In this document: positions 24,038-33,101 of the stretch, one piece after another
How positions within the stretch are numbered: position 1 is the first letter of the stretch
Layout of the letters: every line of letters starts with the position of its first letter
DNA from: Sphingomonas cavernae
GTDB taxonomy: Bacteria > Pseudomonadota > Alphaproteobacteria > Sphingomonadales > Sphingomonadaceae
Direction of reading: 5' to 3'
NCBI RefSeq assembly: GCF_003590775.1
Contig: NZ_QYUM01000002.1
Location: 930,001-994,000, forward strand
DNA: 64,000 nucleotides
Position numbers and translations under genes: made by a program
Notes under the pieces: model-generated
Database searches by the model: none
What the model saw: the letters and a program-made list of their open reading frames with translations, nothing else
Told to the model about the DNA's origin: nothing

Positions 24038-26056
24038 TCACGGTGTCACGATGTTGAAGGCCGGATCGAACGTCACCAGCATGCCCATGAGCTGGCGCAG
24101 CTTTGCGGCATCGCCCTCGATCCGGACGCGGCCCGCCATCACCGCGCCCGCCACGTCGATCTCGCGCAGGTTGATGCGATCGAGCGTTTCCTTGTCCATC
24201 GTGATCGAGGCATCGGCGGCGGCGTGCTGCGAGCCTTCGCGCCAGGTCAGCACCCCGTTGCGCACGGTGATCGCGAAAGCCCGATCGAGATCGCTGAACA
24301 CCCAGTTCAAGGTCATGTCATGGCCCTGCGCCTTGTCCGCATCCAGACGGATCGCCATCAGATCAAAAAACATCGCGGGATCGAGCGCGCGGACCATGTC
24401 CGGCGTCGTTCGTCCGCCCTTGGCCTGTACGCCATTTCGCAGCTCGGTCGCGCCTGTCAGGTACATGTTGCGCCAAATCGAACTCTCGGCCTGATAGCCC
24501 AGTTGCTCGAGCGCATCGGCCTGCGTGTTGCGAGCCTTCTGATCGTCGGGCTGGGCGAACACCAGATGGTTGCCGAGCTGGACCGCCCAGCGATAGTCGC
24601 CGGCCGCCATAGCCTTGCGCATGAGATCCAGCACGCGGTCGCGTCCGCCCATGGCTTCGACATAATGCTGGGCGTTTTCAGCGGGCGGCAAAGGATCGAG
24701 GTTCGCGGGATTAGCGTCGTAAAAGCCCAGATAGCGCTGGTAGACCGCGCGCGAATTGAAGCTGAGTGTGCCGTAATAGCCGCGCGTGTACCATTTGCTT
24801 TCAAGATTGCCGGGGAGCGTCTTCATCGCCTCGGCAATCGCGACCGGCGTGAGCCCCTGATTGGCGAGGTGCAGCGTCCGGTCGTTGAGAAAGCTGTACA
24901 TGTCGCGCTGGTCGGCCAGCATCGTTTCGATGCGCTCGCGCCCCCAGGTCGGCCAGTTGTGCTGCGCGAACATCACTTCGGCTCGGGGTCCGTAGCGAAC
25001 GAGACTGTCGTCGAGAAATCGGCCCCAGGCCCGGGCGTCGCGAACCAGCGCACCGCGCGGCGTGAGGATATTGTGCATTGTGCGCGTCGCGTTCTCGGCC
25101 ATGCCCAGCGCGCGAAACCGGGGCAGGTAGAAGTTCATTTCGGCGGGCGCCTCGGTGCCGGGGGTCATCTGGAACTCGAACTCGACGCCGTCGATCTTGA
25201 GCGTTTCATAGGGTGCCGTCACGAGGTCAGTCGGTGCAATGAGACTGACGCTCCCCCCTCGCGGGCCGACCTTGCCGATCCCGGTGTCGATCTGGCCGCG
25301 CTCGCCACGCGTGACAGGAGCGCCGGTCTGATATTGAGCACGGCGGAGCATCGCTGTGCCGGCAAAGACGTTTTCGCTGACCGCCTCTTGCATGAAGCCC
25401 GCGGGCGCATAGATCTTCACCTTGCCCGCCTTGACATCGGCTTCGTCGACGACGCCGCGGACCCCGCCGAAATGATCCAGATGGCTGTGTGTATAGATCA
25501 CCGCGACAACAGATCGCTTCGGGCGGTGGCGTGCATAGAAGTCCAGCGCCGCGCGTGCGGTTTCGGTCGTCGTCAGCGGATCGACGACGATGAGGCCATG
25601 ATCGCCCTCGATGATCGTCATGTTGGCAAGATCGAACCCGCGCATCTGGTAGACGCGATCGGTGACCTTGAAGAGTCCGGCATTGGCGTTGAGCTGCGCC
25701 ATCCGCCAGAGGCTGGGATTGATCTTGTCAGGACTCTTCGCGTGCTTCAGAAAATCATAGGTCTTGATATCCAGAACGGTATTTCCATCGGCGTCCACGA
25801 TATTGTCGCGAAAGGAAGCAACGAGGCCGCGCCGCACAGCCTCGTAATCGTCTCGATCGGTCACGGGCAGGCGATCGAGCACAGCGGCATTTCGCGTCGC
25901 CGTGGCATTGCTGGCGGGCTTCGCCGTGGCGCGAGGCGCTTCTGCCATCGCAGGGCATACGAGCATCACGGGCCCCGCCAGCAAGGCTGCGAATATCGCG
26001 GTCGATAAGCGGAACGATTGTCTGGAAACTGCGGGGAAGTGCTGGTCAATCTTCAT
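24038..26056 (-). CDS. Alkyl/aryl sulfatase, metallo-beta-lactamase type (SdsA1-like)
   Basis: 672 aa from the ATG at 26056, which lies 6 nt from GGAGGG; an ATG at 26062 is too close to it. A signal peptide ends at PAMAEA (~39). The zinc-binding motif THSHLDHFGG (~190-199) is that of class III alkylsulfatases, which hydrolyse primary or secondary alkyl sulfates to alcohol and sulfate. A helical dimer region carries YFDA/YVEAMGGRDRVLDL-like segments. The C-terminal ~125 residues are the SCP2-like domain (MFFDLMAIRLDADKAQGHDM). It is periplasmic. It sits between a TonB receptor and acyl-CoA genes, so the block's growth substrate is probably a sulfate ester. Confidence 0.93.
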   Translation of the reverse strand: MKIDQHFPAVSRQSFRLSTAIFAALLAGPVMLVCPAMAEAPRATAKPASNATATRNAAVLDRLPVTDRDDYEAVRRGLVASFRDNIVDADGNTVLDIKTYDFLKHAKSPDKINPSLWRMAQLNANAGLFKVTDRVYQMRGFDLANMTIIEGDHGLIVVDPLTTTETARAALDFYARHRPKRSVVAVIYTHSHLDHFGGVRGVVDEADVKAGKVKIYAPAGFMQEAVSENVFAGTAMLRRAQYQTGAPVTRGERGQIDTGIGKVGPRGGSVSLIAPTDLVTAPYETLKIDGVEFEFQMTPGTEAPAEMNFYLPRFRALGMAENATRTMHNILTPRGALVRDARAWGRFLDDSLVRYGPRAEVMFAQHNWPTWGRERIETMLADQRDMYSFLNDRTLHLANQGLTPVAIAEAMKTLPGNLESKWYTRGYYGTLSFNSRAVYQRYLGFYDANPANLDPLPPAENAQHYVEAMGGRDRVLDLMRKAMAAGDYRWAVQLGNHLVFAQPDDQKARNTQADALEQLGYQAESSIWRNMYLTGATELRNGVQAKGGRTTPDMVRALDPAMFFDLMAIRLDADKAQGHDMTLNWVFSDLDRAFAITVRNGVLTWREGSQHAAADASITMDKETLDRINLREIDVAGAVMAGRVRIEGDAAKLRQLMGMLVTFDPAFNIVTP

Positions 26057-26163
26057 TTTCATCCCTCCGTATCCGCCGCATTTTTGCGTCACCGGAGCAT
26101 ATTTGCGCGGTCGCAGCCGGTGCAGGGGGCAGCCCGATGCCCGCCCCCTGCACCGTGCTCATG

Positions 26164-28869
26164 TCAGAAGCGCGTCCTGAGCGTCACGCCATAGGTGCGC
26201 GGATCGCCCGGGAAGGCCAGGAAGATCTGCGTCGACGTTGCACCGAAGCCCGACGAGGCGGGGGCGGCGACGGCGCGATAGGTGCCGCTACCCTGCGACG
26301 GGGCGTCGGATAACGTCGTCTGGTATTTCGTATTCAGCAGATTCTGGCCCCAGAGCTCGATGCCCCAGCGCTTGTCCTCGCCATAGACGCCGATGCGACC
26401 ATTGATGATGCCGTAGCCATCCTGCCTCTTTTCGAAGTCGGCATCGCCACCGGTGTTGATGTCGCTCATGTAGCGGAAATCGACATGCACCAGACCCGAC
26501 AGCGTATCGGAGAGCGGCGGCGTCCAGGTCGCCGCACCCGTGACTGAATATTCCGACGAGAAGGTTCGTCGCCCGGGGAACTGGAACAGGTTCGGGATGA
26601 GCGGCCGCCCGTTGGTGCCGGCAAGATTCCGCTGATATTTGGCATCGAGATAGGTGAAGCCGGTGCTCAGTTGCAGATGATCCGCCGGATAGGCGAAAAC
26701 CTCCAGCTCGGCGCCCTTGGACACGACGCCCGGCTTTAGCCGGTCTGGCGCACACGCGCCCGTCGCCGCGCTGTTGTCCTGGTCGGCGCCGTTCAGATCG
26801 TCCTTGCAGGCCTGAAGGTTGGTGACCTCGAAATTGATGCCGTTGAAGACGTTGATCTGGAAGTTGTTGAAGCTCTGGTAGAACAGCGCCGCATTGACGT
26901 CGATCATGCGGCCATCCCATTTCAGGCCGATTTCATATGCATCGACAGTCTCGGAACCGAATTGCATATCGGTCGCCTCTGGACGGCCGTTGAGCGGTGT
27001 GAAGGCCGGAGCGGTGGCAAGCTGCGCGACACAGGCGGCGTTCTGCGCGGGCGTGCCGCCCGTCGTCACGCAGGGCCGGTCGATGGCGTTGACGTCGAGG
27101 TTGTACCCGCCCGCCTTGTAGCCACGCGAATAGGAGGCATAGCCCATCACGTCATCGCTGAAGTGGTAACTCAGCACCGCGGTGCCGGTCCATTCGTCCT
27201 CCGACTTGCGGGTACCCGGATCGCCCTTGGCGAAGCTCGGCGCGGTGGCGTTGATGAGGCAGGGCAACGCCGCCAATGTCCTGAACGGCGAAGCGTTGAT
27301 CTTCGTGCACAGATCATTGTTCATGTTCGCGCTGGATTCCAGCGTCTTGCGCTCGTTGGTGTAGCGCAGCCCGAGCGTGAGCGCGAGCTTGCTCGGAATG
27401 ATCTGGATCACATTGTGCGTGAACAGCGCATAGTTGCGGCTCTTCTGCTCGAAGATGTTCGCGATGGCGCCGGTTCCGGGCAACCGGCGGGCGCCCAATG
27501 CGGTGGCGATCCCGCCGAAGCCGCCGCCGGGCAGCGTTCCGTTGGTGCAGGTCGGCACATTGGTATTGATAGGCTGGCCGGTCTGCACCGCGACGAGGCA
27601 GTTCGCCCACTTCTCGTAATCCGCGCCGAACTTGATGTCGTCGCTCGTCTTCAGCGTCTCGTCGGCGTAGAATCCGCCGACCAGCCAGTCGAGCCGATCA
27701 TCGAGCAGCGTGCCCTGCAGGCGGAGTTCCTGGCTGAAGACACGGAATTCCCGATCGCGATTGGGAATGATCAGGATGTCGGCGGCGTTGAAGTCGGCAT
27801 CGACGCCCTGACTGTAGAAATAATCGCGATAGGCGGTGATCGAGGTCAGCGCGGTGTTGCCTAGCTGCCAGTTGAGCTCGCCCGAGAAACCCCAGTCCTC
27901 CATCTCCGCGGTATAGGGCCTGCCCGCAGTTGTCGCGGTCCGGCGCAGATAGCCCTTATTGTCCGCGGGCAATTGGATATTGGCGCCCAATGCCTGCAGG
28001 ATCGGATGGAGCGGGTTGGGGCCGAATCGCGGCGTGCCGCCCGCCGGGCTGGTGCGCGTCAGCATCTGGATCGGCGCTACATAGGCGTTGCCGCAGCAAT
28101 TCTCGTCGCGGCTCGTATAGTCGCCGATCAGGCGGAAGCTGATGTCGTCATTGGGCGTGAAGAGCAACTGGCCCTTCACCATCCAGCGATCGCGATCGTT
28201 GATATCCGGCTCGCCGGGGGTGACCTGTTCGATGAAGCCATCGCGCTTGGTCCATGAGGCATCGATACGCGCCGCGAGGACATCGCTCACGAGCGGCCCG
28301 GTGACGCCGCCCTCGAGCCGCATATAATCGTAATTGCCGTAGCTCGCCGCGGCATATCCGCCGAGGTCGAATTCGGGACCCTTGGTCAGGATGTTGATCG
28401 TGCCCGCGGTTGCATTGCGCCCCGACAGCGTTCCTTGCGGACCGCGCAGCACTTCGATGCGTTCGATCTCGCCAAGATCGGTCATGCCGACGCCCGTCCG
28501 CGACCGGTACACGCCGTCGACGAACAGCGCCACCGACGACTCGAGGCCGGGATTCTCGCCGACCGTGCCAATGCCGCGAATACGCGCAGCGGTCGTCGCT
28601 TCGCTGGTACCGGTGTTGATGACGAGCGACGGCGCCAACTGGTTCAGCGCGCGGATGTCGGTGAGCCCGGTGTTCTGCAGTTGTTCCGCGCCGATGGCGC
28701 TGACCGCGATCGGAACGTCCGACAACGCTTCGGCACGGCGCTGCGCGGTGACGATGATTCCCTGCTCCTCCGCCGTCGGCTCATCGACTGGCGCCTCATT
28801 CTGGGCGTTTGCGCCACCAGCGCTGAGCGCAAACGCACAGGCCGATGCAAACAGCATTCTTCTGGTCAT
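26164..28869 (-). CDS. TonB-dependent receptor for an organic substrate
   Basis: 901 aa from the ATG at 28869, with GGGAGG upstream. A signal peptide ends at GANAQ (~23). The TonB box region is EEQGIIVTAQRRAEALSDVP. The plug contains RIRGIGTVGENPGLESSVAL and RIEVLRGPQGTLSGRNATAG, the pattern of sphingomonad receptors for non-iron substrates. The barrel ends with DPRTYGVTLRTRF. Length and plug type differ from the siderophore receptor at 14835. Next to the alkylsulfatase, it most likely brings the sulfated substrate across the outer membrane. Confidence 0.93.
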   Translation of the reverse strand: MTRRMLFASACAFALSAGGANAQNEAPVDEPTAEEQGIIVTAQRRAEALSDVPIAVSAIGAEQLQNTGLTDIRALNQLAPSLVINTGTSEATTAARIRGIGTVGENPGLESSVALFVDGVYRSRTGVGMTDLGEIERIEVLRGPQGTLSGRNATAGTINILTKGPEFDLGGYAAASYGNYDYMRLEGGVTGPLVSDVLAARIDASWTKRDGFIEQVTPGEPDINDRDRWMVKGQLLFTPNDDISFRLIGDYTSRDENCCGNAYVAPIQMLTRTSPAGGTPRFGPNPLHPILQALGANIQLPADNKGYLRRTATTAGRPYTAEMEDWGFSGELNWQLGNTALTSITAYRDYFYSQGVDADFNAADILIIPNRDREFRVFSQELRLQGTLLDDRLDWLVGGFYADETLKTSDDIKFGADYEKWANCLVAVQTGQPINTNVPTCTNGTLPGGGFGGIATALGARRLPGTGAIANIFEQKSRNYALFTHNVIQIIPSKLALTLGLRYTNERKTLESSANMNNDLCTKINASPFRTLAALPCLINATAPSFAKGDPGTRKSEDEWTGTAVLSYHFSDDVMGYASYSRGYKAGGYNLDVNAIDRPCVTTGGTPAQNAACVAQLATAPAFTPLNGRPEATDMQFGSETVDAYEIGLKWDGRMIDVNAALFYQSFNNFQINVFNGINFEVTNLQACKDDLNGADQDNSAATGACAPDRLKPGVVSKGAELEVFAYPADHLQLSTGFTYLDAKYQRNLAGTNGRPLIPNLFQFPGRRTFSSEYSVTGAATWTPPLSDTLSGLVHVDFRYMSDINTGGDADFEKRQDGYGIINGRIGVYGEDKRWGIELWGQNLLNTKYQTTLSDAPSQGSGTYRAVAAPASSGFGATSTQIFLAFPGDPRTYGVTLRTRF

Positions 28870-28891
28870 CAAATCCTCCCCATATTCGCCT

Positions 28892-29332
28892 TTACGGCGT
28901 CTCGTTTTCATTTTCGATCGTCAGCGCGGCGGTCGCCTCTCCCACGGTCTTGATCTTGCCTTGCTGGTCGACCGCGCTGATCTCGACACGGATCAGCACC
29001 TCCTGCCCGGCTTCGGTGCGTTCCAGAACGCGTCCCGCGCATGTGACCGCGTCGCCGATCAGCGTCGGTTCCTGGAACCTGACCGTGAACGACCGCAGAT
29101 GCGCCTGCGGCATCCAGCCGGTCAGCAGGCGCCCTAGCATCGCCATTGAGAGCATCCCGTGGCCGATCACGTCGGGCAGGCCCGCAGCCTTCGCCGCATC
29201 GATATCGATATGGATCGGATTGTGATCGCCCGATGCGCCCGCGAACAAGGCGCAGGTCGTGCGGCTGAGCGGTGGCAGCGCTAGGGGCGGAAGTTCGTCG
29301 CCCGCGGCGATCGTCTGCGTGCCGCCGTTCAA
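28892..29332 (-). CDS. MaoC-type (R)-enoyl-CoA hydratase, catalytic subunit
   Basis: 146 aa. The hydratase-2 motif FAGASGDHNPIHIDIDAA (~30-47) holds the catalytic Asp and His, and GLPDVIGHGMLSM follows. The start is a TTG at 29332 that overlaps the previous stop (TTGA); no ATG is available before the conserved region. It pairs with the adjacent MaoC-like gene. Two-subunit hydratases of this type act in steroid side-chain and related degradation, with one active and one structural subunit. The pair would hydrate an enoyl-CoA to the (R)-3-hydroxy form, matching the MFE-2-like dehydrogenase at 40445. Confidence 0.85.
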   Translation of the reverse strand: MNGGTQTIAAGDELPPLALPPLSRTTCALFAGASGDHNPIHIDIDAAKAAGLPDVIGHGMLSMAMLGRLLTGWMPQAHLRSFTVRFQEPTLIGDAVTCAGRVLERTEAGQEVLIRVEISAVDQQGKIKTVGEATAALTIENENETP

Positions 29333-29769
29333 TGCCGCACCACGACCACGGCGCGCATCTCGGCGACCATGGCTCCCTTCTGGTTTGCGGCGGCAGAGTC
29401 GAGCACGATGAACTCGAGCGCGCCGTCGCGTTTGTCGTAGATGTCGAAGACACGCGTGGTGACGGTGATCATGTCCCCCGCAAGCACCATGCCGTGATAG
29501 GTGAAGCCCTGCTCTGCGTGCAGCACGCGCCTGGTGTCGACACCCATGTCGACAAGGCCCCGCGCCATCGTCCCCGCATCCTGCGCGGCGGCAAAGATGA
29601 AGGTCGGTGGCGCGGGCAGAGAGGAGTAGCCAGCCGCCTGGGCGGCCGCTTCATCAAGGTAGATCGGGTTGGTTTCCCCGATCGCCTTGGCGAAGAACTG
29701 AAGGCGGCCCGCCTCAACCCGCAGAACGGACTGAGGAAGCGCCTTTCCGATATGAGAGCGGTCGATCAT
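29329..29769 (-). CDS. MaoC-like hydratase subunit, N-terminal (FAS1-like) type
   Basis: 146 aa. The hot-dog fold is of the dehydratase N-terminal type (RLQFFAKAIGETNPIYLDEA, then APPTFIFAAAQDAG and EQGFTYHGMVLAGD). It lacks the catalytic Asp...His hydratase-2 motif seen in its partner, so it is probably the structural or substrate-binding subunit of a heteromer. Its stop overlaps the partner start, and it lies 3 nt from the acyl-CoA dehydrogenase stop. Confidence 0.84.
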   Translation of the reverse strand: MIDRSHIGKALPQSVLRVEAGRLQFFAKAIGETNPIYLDEAAAQAAGYSSLPAPPTFIFAAAQDAGTMARGLVDMGVDTRRVLHAEQGFTYHGMVLAGDMITVTTRVFDIYDKRDGALEFIVLDSAAANQKGAMVAEMRAVVVVRH

Positions 29770-29772
29770 CGC

Positions 29773-30918
29773 TCAGACGAACGCCGGGATGCCGGTGAGA
29801 CCGCGCGCGATGATGAGCTTCTGGATCTCGGTTGTCCCGTCGGGGATCGGGATCACGATCGCCTCGCGCGCAAGACGCTCGACACTGAATTCCTTGGTCA
29901 GCCCGTTGCCGCCATGGAGCTGGACAGCCATGCGGCAGACCTTCACGCCCGCCTCGGTTGCGAACCATTTGGCCATCGACGACTGAAGATCGCACCGCAC
30001 GCCCGCATCGATCAGCGAGAGCGCCCGGAAGCAGAGCAGCCGCGCGGCATCGGTGAGCGTCGCCATCTCCGCGATCTTCGCGGCGATGAGCTGGTGCGCC
30101 GCGATCACCTTGCCGAACTGCTTGCGCTCCTTGGAATAGGCGATCGATTCCTCGAGCGCGGCGCGCATCAGGCCGACCGAGAGCAGGCCGACATGGCATC
30201 GCGCCCGCTCGAACGTTTTCATCGTGTTCTTGAGGCCTTCGCCTTCGCCGCCCAGGAGATTGGCGACCGGCACCCGCGCATCGGTGAAGAAGAGCTGCGC
30301 CGTCGACTGCGAATTGAGCGCGATCTTCTCGATGTTCCGGCTCTCGTAACCATGCTCCTCGCGGTCGATGAGAATATGCGAGAGCGCCTTTTCGCCCGTC
30401 CGGGCGGTGCAGATCACGAAGTCGGAATAATGGCCATTGGTGATCCACGTCTTCTCGCCGTTGACGATGAAATGGTCACCCTCGCGAACCGCGCGCGTCT
30501 TGATGTCGGCAACATTGGATCCGACGTCGGGCTCGCTGATCGCGAAGCTGCCGAACAGCTTGCCCGCCAGCACGCCCGGCAGATACTTTTCGCGGATATG
30601 ATCGGGCGCATGGCTGAGGTGCTCGGCGGCACCGTTGTTGATCATCACGCACAGGCCGATATCGACCGAGACGGTGACCAGCTCCTCGAACAGCATCGCC
30701 TGCGTGACGAAGCCGAGTCCAAGTCCGCCATATTCGACCGGCACCGCGGCCCCGGGCATGCCGAACTCGGCAATCGCCTGCGTGATCTCGCGCATCTTGT
30801 CCTTGGGGATGAAACGGTCGGCATATTCGCGCGCGATCGGCTTGATCTCGCCGTGCAGGAACTTGCGAAAGCCCTCGACAGCAAGGCGCTGTTCCTCGGT
30901 GGGTTGAATATAGGTCAT
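29773..30918 (-). CDS. Acyl-CoA dehydrogenase
   Basis: 381 aa, usual length. Typical segments are present: FGSFAISEPDVGSNVADIKT (FAD/substrate contact, ~125-144), FIVNGEKTWITNGHYSDFVI, QTARLF-like RKQFGKVIAAHQLIAAKIAE and LHGGNGLTKEFSVERLARE near the C-terminus. It introduces an alpha-beta double bond into an acyl-CoA, passing electrons to ETF. The start ATG at 30918 has AAGGAACG upstream. Substrate is unknown; it is followed by the MaoC pair, which would act on its product. Confidence 0.93.
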   Translation of the reverse strand: MTYIQPTEEQRLAVEGFRKFLHGEIKPIAREYADRFIPKDKMREITQAIAEFGMPGAAVPVEYGGLGLGFVTQAMLFEELVTVSVDIGLCVMINNGAAEHLSHAPDHIREKYLPGVLAGKLFGSFAISEPDVGSNVADIKTRAVREGDHFIVNGEKTWITNGHYSDFVICTARTGEKALSHILIDREEHGYESRNIEKIALNSQSTAQLFFTDARVPVANLLGGEGEGLKNTMKTFERARCHVGLLSVGLMRAALEESIAYSKERKQFGKVIAAHQLIAAKIAEMATLTDAARLLCFRALSLIDAGVRCDLQSSMAKWFATEAGVKVCRMAVQLHGGNGLTKEFSVERLAREAIVIPIPDGTTEIQKLIIARGLTGIPAFV

Positions 30919-30939
30919 TATCGTTCCTTGATTTTTCGT

Positions 30940-32187
30940 TCAGGCGCGGCCGAATAATCCGATGTGATCGACGCTTTCCTCGATCCCCCAGACGCCGCCG
31001 CCATTCACCTGCATGCCGATGCGCGCGCCCTCGACCTGACGTTGGCCGCACTCGCCGCGAAGCTGCTGGACGATCTCGAAGATCTGGCCGAGGCCGGTCG
31101 CCCCGATCGGGTGCCCCTTGGATTCGAGACCGCCCGAGGTATTGATCGGCAGCTTGCCGCCGATCGTGGTGTCGCCGCGCTCGGCCATCGCGCCGCTGTC
31201 GCCGGGCTTGCACAGGCCGAGATGTTCACAGCCCGAAAGCTCGCCGATCGACGCAGCGTCGTGCAGCTCGGCGACGTCGATGTCCTCGGGACCGATGCCC
31301 GCTTGCTCGTAAACCTGACGCGCCAGCAGGTGGGAAACATGGTTCTCGTAATCATCGACGGCACGGCCCGAGGCGGTGCGCATCGCCGAAGCGAGCACCC
31401 TGATCGCGCGCGTCCTGTCGAAACCATATCGCTTCATCGCCTCCTCGGTGCAGACGATGGCGGCGGCGGCGCCGTCAGAAATCGGCGAGCACATCGGCAG
31501 CGTAAGCGGATAGGTGATCGGCGGCGCGGCGAGCACTTCCTCGATCGTCATCGGCATCCGGTATTGCGAACGCTCGTTGTGGACCGAATGGCCGTGGTTC
31601 TTTGACGCAACCGCCGCGACCTGCCGCTGGGTGATGCCATAACGCAGCATCAACGCGCGGCCGTTGCCGGCATAGACGTCCATGAAGTTGCTGTAGGGCT
31701 TGTCCGAGGTCGTTCCCGTGGGGATTTCCAGTCCGGCGCCGAGTGCCTTGTACGCATCCGCGTTGGTGTCGGCGGTCTCGATGTCCCAGGCCGACTGGAA
31801 AATGCCGAACATCTTCGCCTTGTCGGGATAGTACATTTTCTCCGCGCCCACCGCGAGCGCGACGTCCGCCGCGCCCGCGCGCAGATGCGTTACCGCGAGG
31901 TTGAAGGCGGCGCTGGCTGACGCGCAGGCTGCCTCGACATTGTGGATGGGAATGCCCTTGATGCCGAGCGGCAGCAGCGCAACCTGGCCGCGGATCATAT
32001 GCTGGCCGTCGAAATGACCCTGGCCGGTATTGCCGAAGAACGCCGCACCGATCGCTGCGCGATCGCACTCCGAGTCCGCCAGCGCATCCTCCACCGCCCA
32101 AGCCGTGAGCTGCTTGACGCTTTTGTCGAAATGCCGTCCGAACGGGGTCATCCCCACGCCGACGATGTAGATGTCGTCCGATGCCAT
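30940..32187 (-). CDS. SCPx-like thiolase (lipid-transfer protein family)
   Basis: 415 aa from the ATG at 32187, which is 1 nt from the previous stop. The thiolase fold has the nucleophile Cys in VEAACASASAAFNLAV (~85), the His of ELHDAASIGEL and the C-terminal GHPIGATGLGQIFEIV. A second active Cys of degradative thiolases is not evident; the end reads MQVNGGGVWG as in SCPx-type enzymes. These act on branched or steroid-derived 3-oxoacyl-CoAs, or as retro-aldolases with a DUF35 partner. No DUF35 gene is seen here. Confidence 0.9.
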   Translation of the reverse strand: MASDDIYIVGVGMTPFGRHFDKSVKQLTAWAVEDALADSECDRAAIGAAFFGNTGQGHFDGQHMIRGQVALLPLGIKGIPIHNVEAACASASAAFNLAVTHLRAGAADVALAVGAEKMYYPDKAKMFGIFQSAWDIETADTNADAYKALGAGLEIPTGTTSDKPYSNFMDVYAGNGRALMLRYGITQRQVAAVASKNHGHSVHNERSQYRMPMTIEEVLAAPPITYPLTLPMCSPISDGAAAAIVCTEEAMKRYGFDRTRAIRVLASAMRTASGRAVDDYENHVSHLLARQVYEQAGIGPEDIDVAELHDAASIGELSGCEHLGLCKPGDSGAMAERGDTTIGGKLPINTSGGLESKGHPIGATGLGQIFEIVQQLRGECGQRQVEGARIGMQVNGGGVWGIEESVDHIGLFGRA

Positions 32188-32188
32188 T

Positions 32189-32959
32189 TCAGTAGCCCTT
32201 GAACTGCGGTTCGCGCTTCTCGCGGAATGCGGCGAGCCCTTCGGTGATGTCCCAGCTACGGCCGTGATTGCGGCATTCGAGCAGCTCGTGGCGCAGCGCA
32301 TCCGCGGCGCTCTTGTCGGCCGCCTCGTTCGCGACGCGCTTCATGCCCGCCAGCACCAGCGGGCTCTTCGCCGCTAGTCGATCGGCAAGCGCCTGAACGT
32401 GCGTTTCGAGTTCGCCCGCGGGCACGACTTCATTGACGAGGCCATAGAGCCTGGCGTCTGCGGCACTCAATGCCTCGCCCGTGAAGAGCAGGTAGCGCGC
32501 GACATTCGCCGGTATCTTGCGCGGCAGGATCGCCGCACCGCCGCCCCCCGGAAACACGCCGAAATTGGAATGTGCATCGCCGAAACGCGCAGTCTCGGCC
32601 GCGATGACGAGATCGCAGCACAAGACGACTTCCAGCCCGCCCGCGAAGGCCAGCCCGTTGACCGCCGCGATGACGGGTTTGGGAAAGCTGCGCAGCGCGT
32701 CGAACAGGATCACGATCAGATCGAGCAGGTCCTTCTCTCCCGGTTCGGGCTTGCTTCCCGCCTGCTTGAGATCGGCGCCCGCGCAAAAGGCGCGCCCGCT
32801 ACCGGTGACCACCAGCACGCGCACGCTTGCATCATCGCGCCAGGTCGCGAGCCGCTCGGTGAATTGCTGCACGCTCTCGCGGTCGAGGCTGTTGAGCGCA
32901 TCGGGGCGATCCAGCACCAGCCAGCCAACGGCGCCCGCCTTTGAATATGAAATCGGCAC
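32189..32959 (-). CDS. Enoyl-CoA hydratase/isomerase
   Basis: 256 aa from the GTG at 32959, with GGAGTCAGAG upstream. Crotonase motifs are present: VLDRPDALNSLDRESVQQF, VLVVTGSGRAFCAGADLKQA (~48-67) and AAVNGLAFAGGLEVVLCCDL (~99-118). It is first in the minus-strand operon that runs to the MaoC pair and probably to the TonB receptor. It is divergent from the LAL regulator, and G-rich motifs lie in the shared upstream region. Confidence 0.9.
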   Translation of the reverse strand: MPISYSKAGAVGWLVLDRPDALNSLDRESVQQFTERLATWRDDASVRVLVVTGSGRAFCAGADLKQAGSKPEPGEKDLLDLIVILFDALRSFPKPVIAAVNGLAFAGGLEVVLCCDLVIAAETARFGDAHSNFGVFPGGGGAAILPRKIPANVARYLLFTGEALSAADARLYGLVNEVVPAGELETHVQALADRLAAKSPLVLAGMKRVANEAADKSAADALRHELLECRNHGRSWDITEGLAAFREKREPQFKGY

Positions 32960-33020
32960 CTCTGACTCCGTTCGGCGCTATTGCTATTGGATGCGAGGCT
33001 ATGGGCGGGCGCCGCGCGAT

Positions 33021-33068
33021 CTAACCCCCCTTGGGGAGGGGGTGGACGCGCCGCTTCGAGGGGGTGTA
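33021..33068. promoter_or_regulatory. G-rich inverted and repeated motif in divergent promoter region
   Basis: CCCCCCTTGGGGAGGGGG at 33025-33042 and a second GAGGGGGTGTAGG at 33059-33071 lie between the enoyl-CoA hydratase gene and the LAL regulator. The core CTTGGGGAGG also occurs, inverted, at 41400-41409. It resembles the MalT box GGGGAKGAGG. Binding by the adjacent MalT-like protein is inferred; GC-rich dispersed repeats are the alternative. Confidence 0.4.
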
Positions 33069-33101
33069 GGTCCAAGCCAAAGCCGGAACCCCTAGCATCG
33101 C

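Noticed and set aside
23876-26008. 710-codon plus-strand open frame opposite the alkylsulfatase
   Set aside because: No domain, signal or ribosome site; the minus strand encodes a full alkylsulfatase.
29272-30957. 561-codon plus-strand open frame opposite the acyl-CoA dehydrogenase and MaoC genes
   Set aside because: Antisense shadow with skewed composition; the minus-strand genes have clear family motifs.
30940-32187. Retro-aldolase (Ltp2-type) assignment for the thiolase
   Set aside because: Ltp2 enzymes need a DUF35 partner, and none is seen in the block; a general SCPx-like thiolase call is safer.
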